The notes: generated by a model not told the origin, from the letters alone. A DNA stretch of 64,000 nucleotides from Castor canadensis (GCF_047511655.1 NC_133391.1:132092906-132156905), one strand, 5' to 3'; positions 34,276 through 45,210 are shown, counted from the first letter of the stretch. Program-made: numbers and translations.

Positions 34276-34645
34276 TGAGTTGGTTTGGGCTTTCATAACA
34301 GAATACAACAGACTGGGTGGTAGTAACAGAAATGTATTTTCTCACAGTCCTGGAAGCAGGGTGCCAGCATGGTCACTTTCTTGTGAGGCCCCTCTTCCTG
34401 GCTGGCGGATAGGCCCTTCCTCTCTATGTCTCCATATGATCTGTTCTTGATACATGTGCACTGAGAAGAAGAGGGAAAGGGAGGGGAAGCAAACTCTGGT
34501 GTCCCTTCTTATAAGGACACTTGGCCTTATGACTTCATTAAAGTTTAACTGCTTTACTAGAGGCCCTATCTCTAAAATCTCCAAATACAGCCACACTGGC
34601 TTATATTAATTCAACATATCAATTAGAGATGGGGAACAAACACTC
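34276..34645 (-). mobile_element. ERVL-MaLR-type solo LTR
   Basis: 'gggctttcataacagaatac', 'aacagactgggtggtagtaa', 'ctcacagtcctggaagcagg', 'tccaaatacagccacactgg' and 'attcaacatatcaatt' in antisense LTR order. No coding sequence. Confidence 0.85.
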
Positions 34646-34649
34646 CCCC

Positions 34650-35290
34650 TCCAGAATGAGTTCCTGGTACCCAAAAGTCTGGAATTTGTTTTGCTCAAAT
34701 TGCATAGGCCAGCTTCCAGAGCTTATGCCTGGCATTTCCTTGACAATTAGCAGACAGCACACGGCCACCACTAGTCTATGGACAGGTTAGGCTGGGGAAT
34801 GGGTGGACCTTGGACATGGGGGCTATGTACAGGGAGAAGCTGGACAAGGGAAGGAGCCAGAGGCCAGTTCCTGGGGCTCAGGGGATAGATATTGGCTCTC
34901 TCTGTACTCAATTTCTGGCAAGGAACTCTGAAAATTTTACATTTGAGCCTGAACTTCCAGGTTGTTATGAAGGTATATTTGTCACGCTAGGTGAATGAAA
35001 AACATTTTATTTAGAGGTTGTTTAATTTGGTGTAGAACTTCTAAGTATTTAAAATATTGTATTTGTTCCTGTCCCAGTGTCCTACAAATGTGAGAAACAG
35101 ATCTAGTAGCAGTTTGTTCCAGCTCCTTCTGGACTCCCTTCTCATTACCATCTCCGATGGGTCAGCCCATGATAACCAGTAATGAAATTTGGGAGAGAAT
35201 ATTAGTTTTATTCTACCTGAGATCAAATTTTTGACCCACTGAATCCTGACAGAATCTGCGTCATGATCCCTGTATAATATTCTCACCTAA
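34650..35290. other. Intergenic, no gene seen
   Basis: No repeat or coding signal recognised. Confidence 0.5.
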
Positions 35291-35297
35291 TACTTAG

Positions 35298-35528
35298 GCC
35301 AGGCTTGCTGTGTACCAACAGTGCTTACTGATCTAAGCACTTTACATGTATTAACTCATTTGATCCTTCCACCAACCTGAAAATAATACCGCTATCCTCA
35401 TTTTATAGGTGAGGAAAACAGGCAAAGAAAGATTAGCTAACTTGCCCAATGTTATTCGGCTAATAAGTAGCAGCACTGTAATTTAAACCAGGCAGTTTGC
35501 CCTTAAAATTCATTATGTTATTGCCTCC
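35298..35528 (-). mobile_element. MIR SINE
   Basis: 'tgatctaagcactttacatg', 'tattaactcatttgatcctt', 'ttataggtgaggaaaacagg' and 'ctaacttgcccaatgttatt' form the complement of a near-complete MIR. Confidence 0.9.
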
Positions 35529-35537
35529 TTAAATAAG

Positions 35538-35757
35538 AGTTAATATTTATTGAACTCTCTCTATGTACCAAACCCTGTACTATTTGCTGATACTGTCATG
35601 TTGAATACTATTATTTCTCCATTTTACAGGTGACAAAACTGTTCTTTAGGAGCATTGAGAGAGCCATCAAGGTAAATCCCTTACCAAGCCAGGTTGGTAG
35701 ATTGGAACTCAGGTAATCTGATTCCAAAGCACATGCTCTTAACTAGAGCAGTTCAGC
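35538..35757 (-). mobile_element. Second MIR SINE, adjacent and same orientation
   Basis: 'ttaatatttattgaactctc', 'ctatgtaccaaaccctgtac', 'ctccattttacaggtgacaa' and 'gcacatgctcttaactagag'. It lies about 10 bp from the first copy. Confidence 0.85.
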
Positions 35758-36039
35758 TTACTGAATGGTCCTTCCTTGAAGAATACAAAGGTGGTAAGGA
35801 GAACCTAGACATCTCAGTGGGGAAGATGATGACACCACCGAGGAAATTTATCTGCACTCAGTGAAGAAATCAGCTGTTTTGAGTAATATGACAATTTGAG
35901 GAAGTTAAGTGGATTAAAGTTGCAGGTTGTGTTTCACATTGGGAACTGTACTTGCATTTTTAGTTCCTGTGGCTTGAAACGAAATCCCAGAGTGAATCAT
36001 TAACATCACATTCTGACTTGAAGCATGTCTCAGTCCCAA

Positions 36040-36445
36040 TAAAAATGACTGACTTATCAGTGTTCACAGGAAAATGGATGGAAATCATCATGTTAAGTGA
36101 AATAAACCAGACTGAGAAAGACAAGTATCCATGTTCTCTCTCATATGTAGAGTCTAAACCTTAAAAAAATAAAAGTGAATGACACAGTGTAAAATAAGGA
36201 CACTGTTTAGGGGTGAGAGCCAACAGGAGGGTGAAAGAAGAGGATGAGAGGGGTGAGTTTGATTGAAGTACTTCATATGCATATAAGAAAATAAAATAAT
36301 GAAATCCTTTAAAATTGGTTAAAAAAAGGGGATAAGAAAGAGTAATTGAGGGAGTGGATTTGATCAAGGTACAATGTGTGTGTATGGAAATATCACAATG
36401 AAACACCTGTGTACAATTGATATACACTAATTTAAAAAGACAGAT
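36040..36445 (+). mobile_element. Rodent L1 3' UTR fragment
   Basis: 'catgttaagtgaaataaacc', 'agactgagaaagacaagtat' and 'ctctcatatgtagagtctaa' mark the L1 3' end. A lineage-type 3' UTR follows, with 'gatcaaggtacaatgtg' and 'atatcacaatgaaacac'. Confidence 0.8.
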
Positions 36446-36804
36446 AAAAAAGAGTGACTTCTCAGGAGTTTATCAGCTACTTGAAATAGGTGAGCTCTGA
36501 GGCAAACTAATTCATGCCTCTCTTTTAGCCTAATCCACCAGGCTCCCAGGTCAATCTCTGATGATATCAGATTGTGCTGTGAGAAATAAGTTTGAAAGAA
36601 GTTTAACACAGTTCCCTTATGTTAGAACACTGCACAAATCCTCATCAATATGATTGAAAGGTGAAAAGATGATAATATCTAGTGTGTCTACCAAACACAC
36701 CATCCTACATACAAATGTTCATATCTAAAAGTTTCTTCAGAGCCAAAGAGTACTGAGGAACAAAGTAGATCAAACAATCTCAACCTCATTCCCTTTTGTC
36801 ACTG

Positions 36805-36957
36805 TGACAAAAAAAAAAAAAGGAAGGGTAAAGGGGGAAAAATGAAGGGAAGGGAAGAGGGGAGGAAGGGAAGAGAGAAGAGGAGAGGAGAGGAGAGGGG
36901 AGAGGAAGAAAGAAAAGAAGGAGGAGAATAAGAAGCAGAAAGGAAAAAAAAGAAAAC
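36805..36957 (+). repeat. Purine-rich (GGGA/GAAG) tract
   Basis: Nearly pure A/G on the + strand for about 150 bp, beginning with an A run and passing through repeats of 'gaggagagg'. Confidence 0.9.
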
Positions 36958-36959
36958 CT

Positions 36960-37540
36960 CACTCTTTGGCCCTTATTCTAGTGGCCCAGGTTAGTCTGCC
37001 ATGATGTGATCAGTTGATCATGTAGTAGAGGAGCTGATAAAGTCCCAAGGGACATCTTGGCTCAGAGTTTAGGGTGTTTTCCAGTCTTTTTGTCTAGTGC
37101 AAGACTTTGTTTGCTGATTTTCAGTCTTTGAAAACATTATTTGATTATGGGGAAGAGCCTGCTTAAGGTAGGCTAAAATATAAACTCATAGTCAACACAA
37201 AAAGAGCTTTAGCACACAGGAAAAGATGCTGCCCCCACAGTGTGATTTCCCAGGAAGGATGCTATATGTCAAAACAAAAAACATATATAACTTGTACAGA
37301 AAACAAATGCAAACTATATTCAGCCCCTTACCTCAGTCATTTCTAGTTAATCCCTGACTTTCCCATCTACGTACTTTATTTTTTTTACCTAAAGAAAGCT
37401 CTGTACTCTTGTTGATAACTAGAATATTATGTTTATCATAAAATATGGTATCCAACTCAATTATATGCAACAAATACTTTAGATTAAGTTACAATAATGC
37501 TTCTCCCAGAATCACACAGAAAGTTTTTTTAAATCATAAA
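36960..37540. other. Intergenic, no gene seen
   Basis: Nothing recognised. Confidence 0.5.
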
Positions 37541-37545
37541 TTGCA

Positions 37546-37760
37546 AGCAGGATATAGTGGCACACCAGTACTTGGGAGGCTAAGATAGGAGGATTGCAAG
37601 TTCAAGACCAGTATGGGCTATATAGTGAGTACCAGACTAGCCTGGGTAATAAACACCAAGACTCTTTCTCTAAAAGAAAAGAAGAGAGAAGGGGAGGGGA
37701 GGAGAGGGGAAGAGAAGGGAGAGGAGGAGAGGAGAAGACAGGAGAGGAAAGGAAAATTGT
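37546..37760 (+). mobile_element. B1-like SINE with expanded GA-rich tail
   Basis: 'caggatatagtggcacacca', 'aggattgcaagttcaagacc' and 'tgggctatatagtgagtacc' are followed by a GGGGA/GAGAA microsatellite (37,676-37,758) in place of a simple A tail. The 72- and 82-codon frames here are translations of this tract. Confidence 0.85.
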
Positions 37761-37767
37761 CAGGTCA

Positions 37768-37878
37768 CAGTTTGAGAGGTCTGGAATTAAGCCAGAGAAT
37801 TTGCATTTCTAGTAAGTTCCCACCTGATGTTGATGCTATTGGTTTATGGACAATACTCTGAAAGTCACCACTGGTTTA
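37768..37878 (-). mobile_element. hAT-Charlie (MER5-like) fragment
   Basis: 'gagaatttgcatttctagta', 'agttcccacctgatgttgat' and 'gctattggtttatggac' match the MER5 group in antisense. Confidence 0.6.
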
Positions 37879-37959
37879 ATATTTTCTCAAGCCTTTCTGC
37901 ACACTCTGACATACCTGGGGTAGATCATGCTACTGTCAGTAATACAGGATCGATGGGGG

Positions 37960-38133
37960 CAGTGATCTTGGCTGCACCTTAAAAGTACCTGGAGCTTAAT
38001 AAAATATAAGGCAATAAATATACCTCAGACCTCAGACCAATGAAGTTAGAACGTCTGGTGATGGGGCCAGTGCTGGGCATTTTGCGAAAATTCCCCAGGT
38101 GATTATAAGTGTAGCCAAGGCTGAAAACCTTTG
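37960..38133 (+). mobile_element. hAT-Charlie-type fossil
   Basis: Left end 'cttggctgcaccttaaaagt' and right end 'gtgtagccaaggctgaaaac' are imperfect inverted repeats. The middle has 'ctcagaccaatgaagttaga' and 'attccccaggtgattataag'. Confidence 0.65.
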
Positions 38134-38164
38134 CTAGCATGAGATCTTGGTAGAGGGGCAGAGT

Positions 38165-38237
38165 TTTTGTTTGTTTTGAGACAGGAACCCAAGCTGGTCT
38201 CAAACTTGCAATCTTCATGCCTCAGTCTCCACACACT
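38165..38237 (-). mobile_element. B1-like SINE fragment
   Basis: 'tttgagacaggaacccaagc', 'tggtctcaaacttgcaatct'. Confidence 0.7.
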
Positions 38238-38239
38238 GA

Positions 38240-38880
38240 TTCAGAATTCGTATTTTGACAAACTTCGTCCAGGTATTTTTTAATTCATCTCCTCCATGGT
38301 AATATTCTTTCAGCCCATTTTGTAACCAGGTTAAAAATCACTAGCTAAGAGTGTTGTGATTAAACATGACATTTCCCAAAAGCTAACTGGTCGTGATCAC
38401 ACATCTAGAATTCCTTGTGATTCTAATTTTCTAATTTTCCTTTTTTTCTCTGTAAGTGGATAGGAAAGGTAAGTAGCAAGTTGGGAGCAAAAAGTAAAGG
38501 AACTGGGATAAATATGGTTGATTCCTTTGTTTTTGTTTTGTTTTGGCCTTTTCTCCTGCCCCTACTTTCACCCCTTCCCTTTTTCTTCTATCTTTACCCA
38601 TACATGGACCAGGTCACCCCATTGGCTGACCCTGATCATCCTGATAGCTTTTAACTATCTGAGGCCTTTTGACACTAAAGTTGTGGAGCCCAGAAATAGA
38701 TGGGTGCTCTGGGAACACCCAGGTATGATGTCTAGGTAGGCAGTACAGGTGCAGTACATTGAGGGCCCTCAGTTCACAGAGATGTCTGGAGACAAAGGTA
38801 TGTGACATATCAACTGGTTCAAGATCAGATGTTGCTAAACAATGACGCTGAAACCTAAGATCTCCATTGCGGTGTTAACA
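38240..38880. other. Intergenic, no gene seen
   Basis: Nothing recognised. Confidence 0.5.
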
Positions 38881-38884
38881 CTCC

Positions 38885-39015
38885 CTAAGTGACTAAGGCT
38901 AAGTAAGGCATTTAACTTTCCGGAATCTCAAGTTTCCTTACACATTCAATGAGAAAAACATGCTAACTTATCTACCAGAGAGCTATTGTGAGATTAAGTA
39001 ATGTGTTCTTACGTA
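38885..39015 (+). mobile_element. MIR fragment
   Basis: 'ggcatttaactttccggaat', 'ctcaagtttccttacacatt' and 'attgtgagattaagtaatg' follow MIR order. Confidence 0.6.
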
Positions 39016-39589
39016 ATCATAAAACAAAATAAACAAATACTTAACACTATATATTCACTAAGTTGGAAAACATTTTTATTTTTACCTTCCCCTACTACTT
39101 CTAGGTACCTAATTGCTCCCTAATATACAGTAATCTGGAGTCCAGAATTCTGTAAAAATAGCTCTAATATATATGTTTATAATTCATCCTTCTGCATAAC
39201 AAGCTGTCTATAAACATTTGTTGTCTAAATGATACATGATTAATCGATTGATTGAATGAAAGCAATTTCAAAATCAAATACACCACTAATAAATAAAATC
39301 ACGAGCTGTTATTCTAAATAAATAACTCCATGTGTATTTCCCAAGCTGCATTAATTACCATAGTCTACAACAACCTTGCATTAAGGATATTAAATATGTG
39401 AAACAGCAATAAATTTCTAAATTAATCAATTTGCTCATGGCTGCATTTGATGCAGTAAATAGAAGCAGAAAAAAATGACGACCATGTTAGTGAGGTCCAG
39501 TGCTCCTTACTACGCCATGATCAGAAAGAATGTAGTCCCAAATGCCTCTACCCTGCTCTACTTTTTCTCATTTTCTATAGCAGTTTGCA

Positions 39590-39768
39590 TCTTCAAAAAT
39601 AGTTTGTTATTGACCTCTATAGTTATTTTCTGTTTTCTTCCTCTACATGTAAGTAGCACAAGGACAGGGGTTTTCTTTGTGCTTGTTCATTGATATATCC
39701 CAGCTTTTAAATGTAAGGCACATAGTAGTGCTAATAAATATTTGTTAAATTGGTAGATGAATGGATTA
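39590..39768 (+). mobile_element. L2 LINE 3' end
   Basis: 'tgtaagtagcacaaggacag', 'aaggcacatagtagtgctaa' and 'taaatatttgttaaattggt' match the L2 3' terminus. Confidence 0.8.
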
Positions 39769-39873
39769 ATAAGTAATGTCATACTTTCTGATGTATCATA
39801 CCACTGCTATCCAACGTCCATATGGCCTCATAGCTGCATTGAGAGCTGGACAAGACCTTAAAAAGACCTAGTT

Positions 39874-40124
39874 CAATGGTCCCCAAAAGTTCATTCAATA
39901 AGTGACAAAGTTCATCAATTCCTAGAGAAAAACGTGCATATAAATTTATGGATTGTCATTCTATGCTGTTCTTCCTTTTTGGTGTTAAAATGTTCTTTTA
40001 TTTTTGTAACATGGTGGTGATAGCAAATGGTGATTGGGTGGTGTGTGTGTGTCCCTTATATTAAGAGGGACTTTTGTTTTTGAATTGTTTAGTCTGTGAA
40101 TTCTTACACTTAAGAAACCACTGA
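39874..40124. mobile_element. hAT-type element inserted in an older repeat
   Basis: Ends CAATGGTCCCCAAAAG and CTTAAGAAACCACTG are imperfect terminal inverted repeats of the CAGTGGTTCTCAA type. Flanks 'acctagtt' and 'atttagtc' fit a decayed 8-bp target duplication. The flanking sequence ('ctggacaagaccttaaaaag' left; 'ggtaaggaaactcaggctta' right) reads as one older element when the insert is removed. Confidence 0.6.
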
Positions 40125-40254
40125 TTTAGTCCAAGGTTTACTCATAGGTAAGGAAACTCAGGCTTAAAAAGTGCCAAGTGCTACTCAGCTCAACACTTGG
40201 TAGAAAACTGGGATTTCAATTCACCCCTTCTAACAGTCCAATTTTGGGTTTTTT

Positions 40255-40505
40255 GATTTTCAGGGGGGTTTTGTTTGTTTGTTTGGTTGGTTTTTTTGGG
40301 GGGGTTCTTTCTTCTTCATCGCTTCATGCTTTGTAGGCAGGCACTCTAGTACTTGAGCTACTCTGTCAGCCCTTTTTTTGTTGGGTATCTTATAGATAGC
40401 GTCTTGGAAAAATTTGCTGAGGCTGACTTTGAACTGTGATCCTCCTGATCTCTGCCTCCTGAGTAGTTAGGATTATAGATGTGAACCACTGGTGCCCAAC
40501 TGGTT
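40255..40505 (-). mobile_element. Composite SINE in a SINE cluster
   Basis: In complement: ID-like tail ('gcaggcactctagtacttga'), then B1-like head ('ctgactttgaactgtgatcc', 'ctcctgagtagttaggatta'). Confidence 0.85.
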
Positions 40506-40507
40506 TT

Positions 40508-40592
40508 CGGGTTTTTGGTGCTGGGAATTGTGCCCAGGACCTTGCATATGCTAAGCACACACTCTACCACTGAGCTATTGTCCTAGCCCACA
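40508..40592 (-). mobile_element. ID-like SINE in a SINE cluster
   Basis: 'gtgctgggaattgtgcccag', 'cttgcatatgctaagcacac', 'tctaccactgagctattgtc'. Confidence 0.85.
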
Positions 40593-40599
40593 ACTCAAA

Positions 40600-40796
40600 A
40601 TTCTTTTTTTTTTTCATTACTCGGACTTGAATTCAGGGTCTACGCCTTGAGTTACTCTACCAGCCCTTATTTTGTGATGGTTTTTTTTAAGAAAGTGTCT
40701 CGTGAACTATTTGCCTGGGTGGTCGAACCATAATTCTCCTGATCCCTGCCTCCTGAGTAGCTAGGATTATAGGTGAGAGCCACCAGTGCCCAGCTA
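40600..40796 (-). mobile_element. Composite SINE in a SINE cluster
   Basis: T-rich start, shortened ID-like tail ('gagttactctaccagccctt'), then B1-like head ('gaactatttgcctgggtggt', 'ctcctgagtagctaggatta'). Confidence 0.9.
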
Positions 40797-40837
40797 AACC
40801 CAAAGTTCTTTATACAGCATCGACTTTTTTTTTCCTT

Positions 40838-40960
40838 TTCCATTTATTTATTTATTTATTTATTTGTTTCTTTATTTATTTAGCAGCACTGGTGGTTGAA
40901 CCCATAGCTTTGTGCATGCCTGACAAGTGCTCTGCCACTTGAACCATGCCCCCAGCCTTC
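40838..40960 (-). mobile_element. ID-like SINE with (ATTT)n tail
   Basis: The complement of the A-rich tail is an (ATTT)n run (40,842-40,881). It is followed by 'gcactggtggttgaacccat' and 'aagtgctctgccacttgaac'. Confidence 0.85.
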
Positions 40961-41284
40961 AGCAACAACTTTTGAACAGGAAATTCTTTGTACTAGGCTA
41001 GCTTTGTTTTACCATGAAATCAACCAGCTCCTTGGAGTTCATACTTGTGTGTTGAAACAATTTTTTGGACTTCCACATTTTTTTCATATGGTTTCATACT
41101 TGGTAATTCAAAAGTCTGCTGGATTACAAGGCCTAGGAAGAAGTTCAACTAAAAAAAATGCAGATTTTATGTGATCACAAGTTTAGCCTCTGTCTTATGT
41201 GTTTTCTGGTTTTACTTGCAGGGGGAGGGAGTTATTAGGTGTTTGTTTAGTTGTTCTGTATTTCCTTTGTTTTATTTGTTTTAT

Positions 41285-41370
41285 TGGTTTTGTGGTACGA
41301 GGGGTATTACCCAGGGCTTCATGCATACTAGGCAAGCATTCTACCACTGAACTATACCCCAGTCCTACTG
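41285..41370 (-). mobile_element. ID-like SINE
   Basis: 'tattacccagggcttcatgc', 'atactaggcaagcattctac' and 'cactgaactataccccagt'. Confidence 0.85.
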
Positions 41371-41697
41371 TGTTTTCTGAAAGAGAAAAACTAGCATTAT
41401 TTTATATTTGGCCTACAAGAAGATGGGAAATCTAGTTCATTAAAAGCAATGTCAATGCATTGGTCAGAACACACTCAGAATATTATGTTCAGTGACAGAC
41501 ACCATCATTTTGTTAAGGCCAACATAAGCTGGAATGATCTCAAAGTGAGCAGATTGTCTGGGTGACAATCTAGAAATTGCATCAGATAGAGAAGAATGGA
41601 CTTTACTGTGAATTTAATTTTTAAAGAATCTATGTGTTAGGGTGGCCATGATAGCTAAAAATTCTGATGTAGAAGAAAAAATACATATAATCTGTCC

Positions 41698-42060
41698 CAG
41701 TCAGCTCAGGCTTCCATAAAATAAAATAAAAATGAAGTAGATTGTGTGAGCTGAAAAAATTAGAAATTTATTCTCCCAGTTCTGGAGACTGTGAAGTCCA
41801 ACATCAAGGTGCTAGCTAATTTGGTTTCCCATATGGCTGTCCTCAAAGTTTGCAGGCAGCCATATTTTCTTGTTCTGTCTTTACATGGCTTTCCCTTGAA
41901 AAGATCTCCTAGCTCTTCTTCTCATAAGGCCACAAATCCTATTGGATTTGGTCCCTACCCTTAGTCATCTCCTAAACATCTTGTCTTCAAATACAGTCAT
42001 GTTGGGGGTTAGTGCTTCAACAAATGAATTTTAGAGGAATACAATTCAGTTCATAGTTTT
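41698..42060 (-). mobile_element. ERVL-MaLR-type solo LTR
   Basis: 'aatttattctcccagttctg', 'gagactgtgaagtccaacat', 'ctcataaggccacaaatcct' and 'gttgggggttagtgcttcaa' in antisense LTR order. No coding sequence. Confidence 0.8.
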
Positions 42061-42126
42061 TTCTATAGTCCTCTAAAGTAAATGGGTTGAAAAACACATT
42101 GCTCACTCACCATAAGAAAATATTCT

Positions 42127-42302
42127 AAGGTTGATAGTGTGGCTCAAGTGGTCAAATACCTGCCTAGCAAGCAAAAGGCCTTGAGTTCAAATCCCCAAAA
42201 GAAAGAAAGAAAGAAGAGAGAGAGAGAGAGAGAAGAAAGAGAGAGAGAAAGAAAGAAAAGAAAAGAGAGAGAAAGAAAAAAAAGAAAGAAAAGAAAAAGA
42301 AA
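42127..42302 (+). mobile_element. ID-like SINE with long GA-rich tail
   Basis: Monomer 'agtgtggctcaagtggtcaa', 'tgagttcaaatccccaaaag', followed by a pure A/G tract (42,197-42,302) of GAAA and GAGA units. Confidence 0.85.
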
Positions 42303-42324
42303 ATACTACAGCTAAAGCCATTTG

Positions 42325-42472
42325 TGGCTTGAGGCCAGCCTGGGCAAATAGTTCATGAGAACCTCATCTCCAAAATAACCAGAGCAAAATGATATGACTC
42401 AAGCAGTAGAGTGCCTGCCTTGCAAGCTCAAAGCCTTGAGTTCAAACCCAAATCCCACCAAAAAAAAAAATT
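42325..42472 (+). mobile_element. Composite SINE, 5'-truncated
   Basis: B1-like end ('gaggccagcctgggcaaata', 'gttcatgagaacctcatctc'), then ID-like tail ('tagagtgcctgccttgcaag', 'gttcaaacccaaatcccacc') and poly-A. Confidence 0.9.
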
Positions 42473-42474
42473 AC

Positions 42475-43465
42475 CCAACCCCTGATGCTGTGGCTTTCCT
42501 TTCCGGGAGGATATTAAAGAAGAACTTCCTGCAATGAATGGAAGTTGAGAACAGAGGATTGTTAGGATCTCTCCAGCTCAGAAATTCTATTGTTTGAACT
42601 TTTTAATGTTGCTGTTCCTAGCAGACTCACCCCAAATTGTCCTTATCCTGAAAGATTGGAACATGAGGTTATTCTGGCACAAGAAGAAAGTCTACTAAAA
42701 AGCTTAAAACAACAAAGTTCAAACAATTCTAAATTGAGTAAAATTTCACAACTCTTGGTTTAGCGACGAGCCATAAATTTTGATGCTAATCTGGATGGTG
42801 CTTGGGTTTGTGATTTTGCGTGGGGCTGGGAGGAAGTGGTTTAAGTAAATTCTTAAACAGCATCCCAAACACTGCTTGTTATCAGTTTCTTAAGAAAGAC
42901 CTTCAAAGAGATCAAGTCTGATTCCATGAATAAGATTAGAAGTGCTTACTATTAGAATCATTTCAAACTTAGTCTTTGGTAACCTTTATGCAAAAAAAGC
43001 CAAGAAAATGAAACTAGATTTAGAAAGGAAAGCAGGAATATTCTTTTACTACTTTTCTTCCAGACACTGTGTGGACTCCTACTAAGACTGCCAGATGTGG
43101 TTAATTTTCAACAACACTTTTAGTTCTGGATGAACCAGAAATACTTGGCAACCAACACTGCTTATTAATCCTGAACTCTGTTATACTATGAGCTGCACCT
43201 TGAGCAAGGGTGTTAAAATATGCTATTTAATACAAAATGTTTCATATTTTCATAAAAGCATCAAGTCAATGAACATAAGACAAAAAACTAATTAACTTCA
43301 ATTCATGCTCTGATATTTAGTAAAATTAATCATAAGCAAATACTATTTCAAAAGCTACATTTATAATGAGTAGAGAATAGTTACCATATAAATTAAGAGC
43401 AATACCCTTTATACATATCAGTCTGGATCCAACAATATAAAATAGTATCCATACTAATTTCAATA
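42475..43465. other. Intergenic, no gene seen
   Basis: AT-rich; no repeat or coding signal recognised. Confidence 0.5.
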
Positions 43466-43467
43466 GC

Positions 43468-43528
43468 TCCTCTCTCTCTCTCTTTCTCTCTCTCTCTTTC
43501 TCTCTTTCTCTCTCTCACACACACACAT

Positions 43529-43573
<45 letters not shown>
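43468..43573. repeat. Compound (CT)n(CA)n microsatellite
   Basis: A CT/CTTT run (43,468-43,517) passes into a CA run of about 55 bp broken once by 'atg'. Confidence 0.95.
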
Positions 43574-43577
<4 letters not shown>

Positions 43578-43754
43578 AGGATATAGGACAAGGAAGCTAT
43601 CCCTCAGTTGCAGTCACACATTTCACTGATGAATCCTAGGTCACTAGCCTATGTTTACTTCTAGAGAAGGTCCTATGACTTGATCTCACAGCATCCTGTA
43701 AAAAGAGAATGAATGATTATCAGCAATATCAAAATACATCTGTGCAGTTAAAAG

Positions 43755-44575
43755 ATATAACCATATGTATTGAAAGCTGTTGAACTATGGGGAGTGGGAG
43801 AGAAACTAAAGCAGATACCTTAAAGCAACTGAGGCCAATAGGAAAAGGGGAACAGGTACTAGAGAAAAGGTTAGATAAAAAAGAATTAACCTAGAAGGTA
43901 ACACCCACGCACAGGAAATCAATGTGAGTCAATGCTCTGTATAGCTATCCTTATCTCAACCAGCAAAACCCCTTGTTCCTTCCTATTATTGCTTATACTC
44001 TCTCTACAACAAAATTAGAAATAAGGGCAAAATAGTTTCTGCTGGGTATTGAGGGGGGGGAGCGGGAGGGGGTGGAGTGGGTGGTAAGGGAGGGGGTGGG
44101 GGCAGGGGGGAGAAATGAACCAAGCCTTGTATGCACATATGAATAATAAAAGAAAAATGAAAAAAAAAAAAAAAAGAAAGCTGTTGAACTATGGGGAGTG
44201 GGAGGGAAGGGATAAGAGAGTAATGGAAAGAGGTTGAACTGACCAAAGTGAAGTATACTCACAATGGGGCTACATTGAGAAACCCCTTTGAACTTTGACT
44301 TAGGAATTAATAATAAAAGACAGGACTATAAAATAGGTACAGTGTGGGGGGTGACTTGTGGGAGGGGGAAGGGTGAATGAAAGTGACAAAATGTGATTGA
44401 TGGACTTCATACACATATATGAAATAGAACAAGGAAACCTCTTGCAATGGCTGTAAGTGGGGCAGGAGGGGGTTGGGGGTGGTGGAGGCGATCTAACCAA
44501 TATACAATGTAAGCCTATTCAGAATTGTCACAATGAATCTCCCCTGCACAACGAATATATTATAATTTTTTTTAA
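43755..44575 (+). mobile_element. L1 3' UTR fragment, host of a nested L1 3' end
   Basis: From 44,205 the host reads as a rodent L1 3' UTR: 'caccaatatacaatg'-like 'ccaatatacaatgtaagcct' and 'attgtcacaatgaatctccc', with G-rich runs before it. It resembles the 3' end at 36,040-36,445 in layout. It is split by the insertion at 43,801-44,175. Confidence 0.7.
43801..44175 (+). mobile_element. Young L1 3'-end insertion with 29-bp target duplication
   Basis: A 375-bp 5'-truncated insert ends with AATAAA (44,145-44,150) and a poly-A tail to 44,175. It is flanked by a perfect 29-bp direct repeat, 43,772-43,800 and 44,176-44,204 ('gaaagctgttgaac...gtgggag'). It consists only of 3' UTR, including a G-rich polypurine tract (44,051-44,112). 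Perfect duplications imply a recent insertion. No coding capacity. Confidence 0.9.
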
Positions 44576-44762
44576 TTGTCCACACACACACAAAGCACCC
44601 TGTAGTGAGAGGATTGTGTGAAACTAGCCAGGACAGTTTTGACAGTGAAGGGAACATAATTAGTTATGGGCATAAACTGGACCTGTGCCAGTGAAAGCCA
44701 TATCTTCAGGAGACCTAGTGACTGATGGCCTAACATCCACTCCAGCCTTGATTACTCAAAGA

Positions 44763-44942
44763 TATTGGTCCTCCAAGTGTGGTCCCAGAACAGCAGCACC
44801 AGAATCACATGGCAACTTGTGTGAAATGCAAATTCCAACCCCAACCTACTGAGTCAGAAACTCTGGGGATGGGTGGACAACAACCATGTTTTTACAAGCT
44901 CTCCAGGTGATTCCAAGAGGCTAGCATTTGGGATCCACTGGT
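44763..44942 (+). mobile_element. MER5A-like hAT-Charlie element
   Basis: 'ctccaagtgtggtcccagaa', 'gaaatgcaaattccaacccc', 'ctactgagtcagaaactctg' and 'ctctccaggtgattccaaga' follow the MER5A order almost end to end. Confidence 0.9.
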
Positions 44943-45210
44943 AAAAGTATATTATGTTTTATTTCCTCTAACAGTGTTGAGTTTAGAAAGAGACCAAAGA
45001 CCAGTCCGAGACAATGAAATGCCAAGAGAGTCTAGTTTGTGATTTCTGGAAAAGATAATCAATCTCTTCCTTATGTGTTATGAACGAGGGAACACATACC
45101 TGGTTCTTCAGTGAGACTGTTTGGCTGCTGAATCAAGCAACCAAAAAGCCCATCCTACCTCTGGACTATGTGAAAATAATAACTTGCTTAAGTCATTTAC
45201 TTATTTACTT

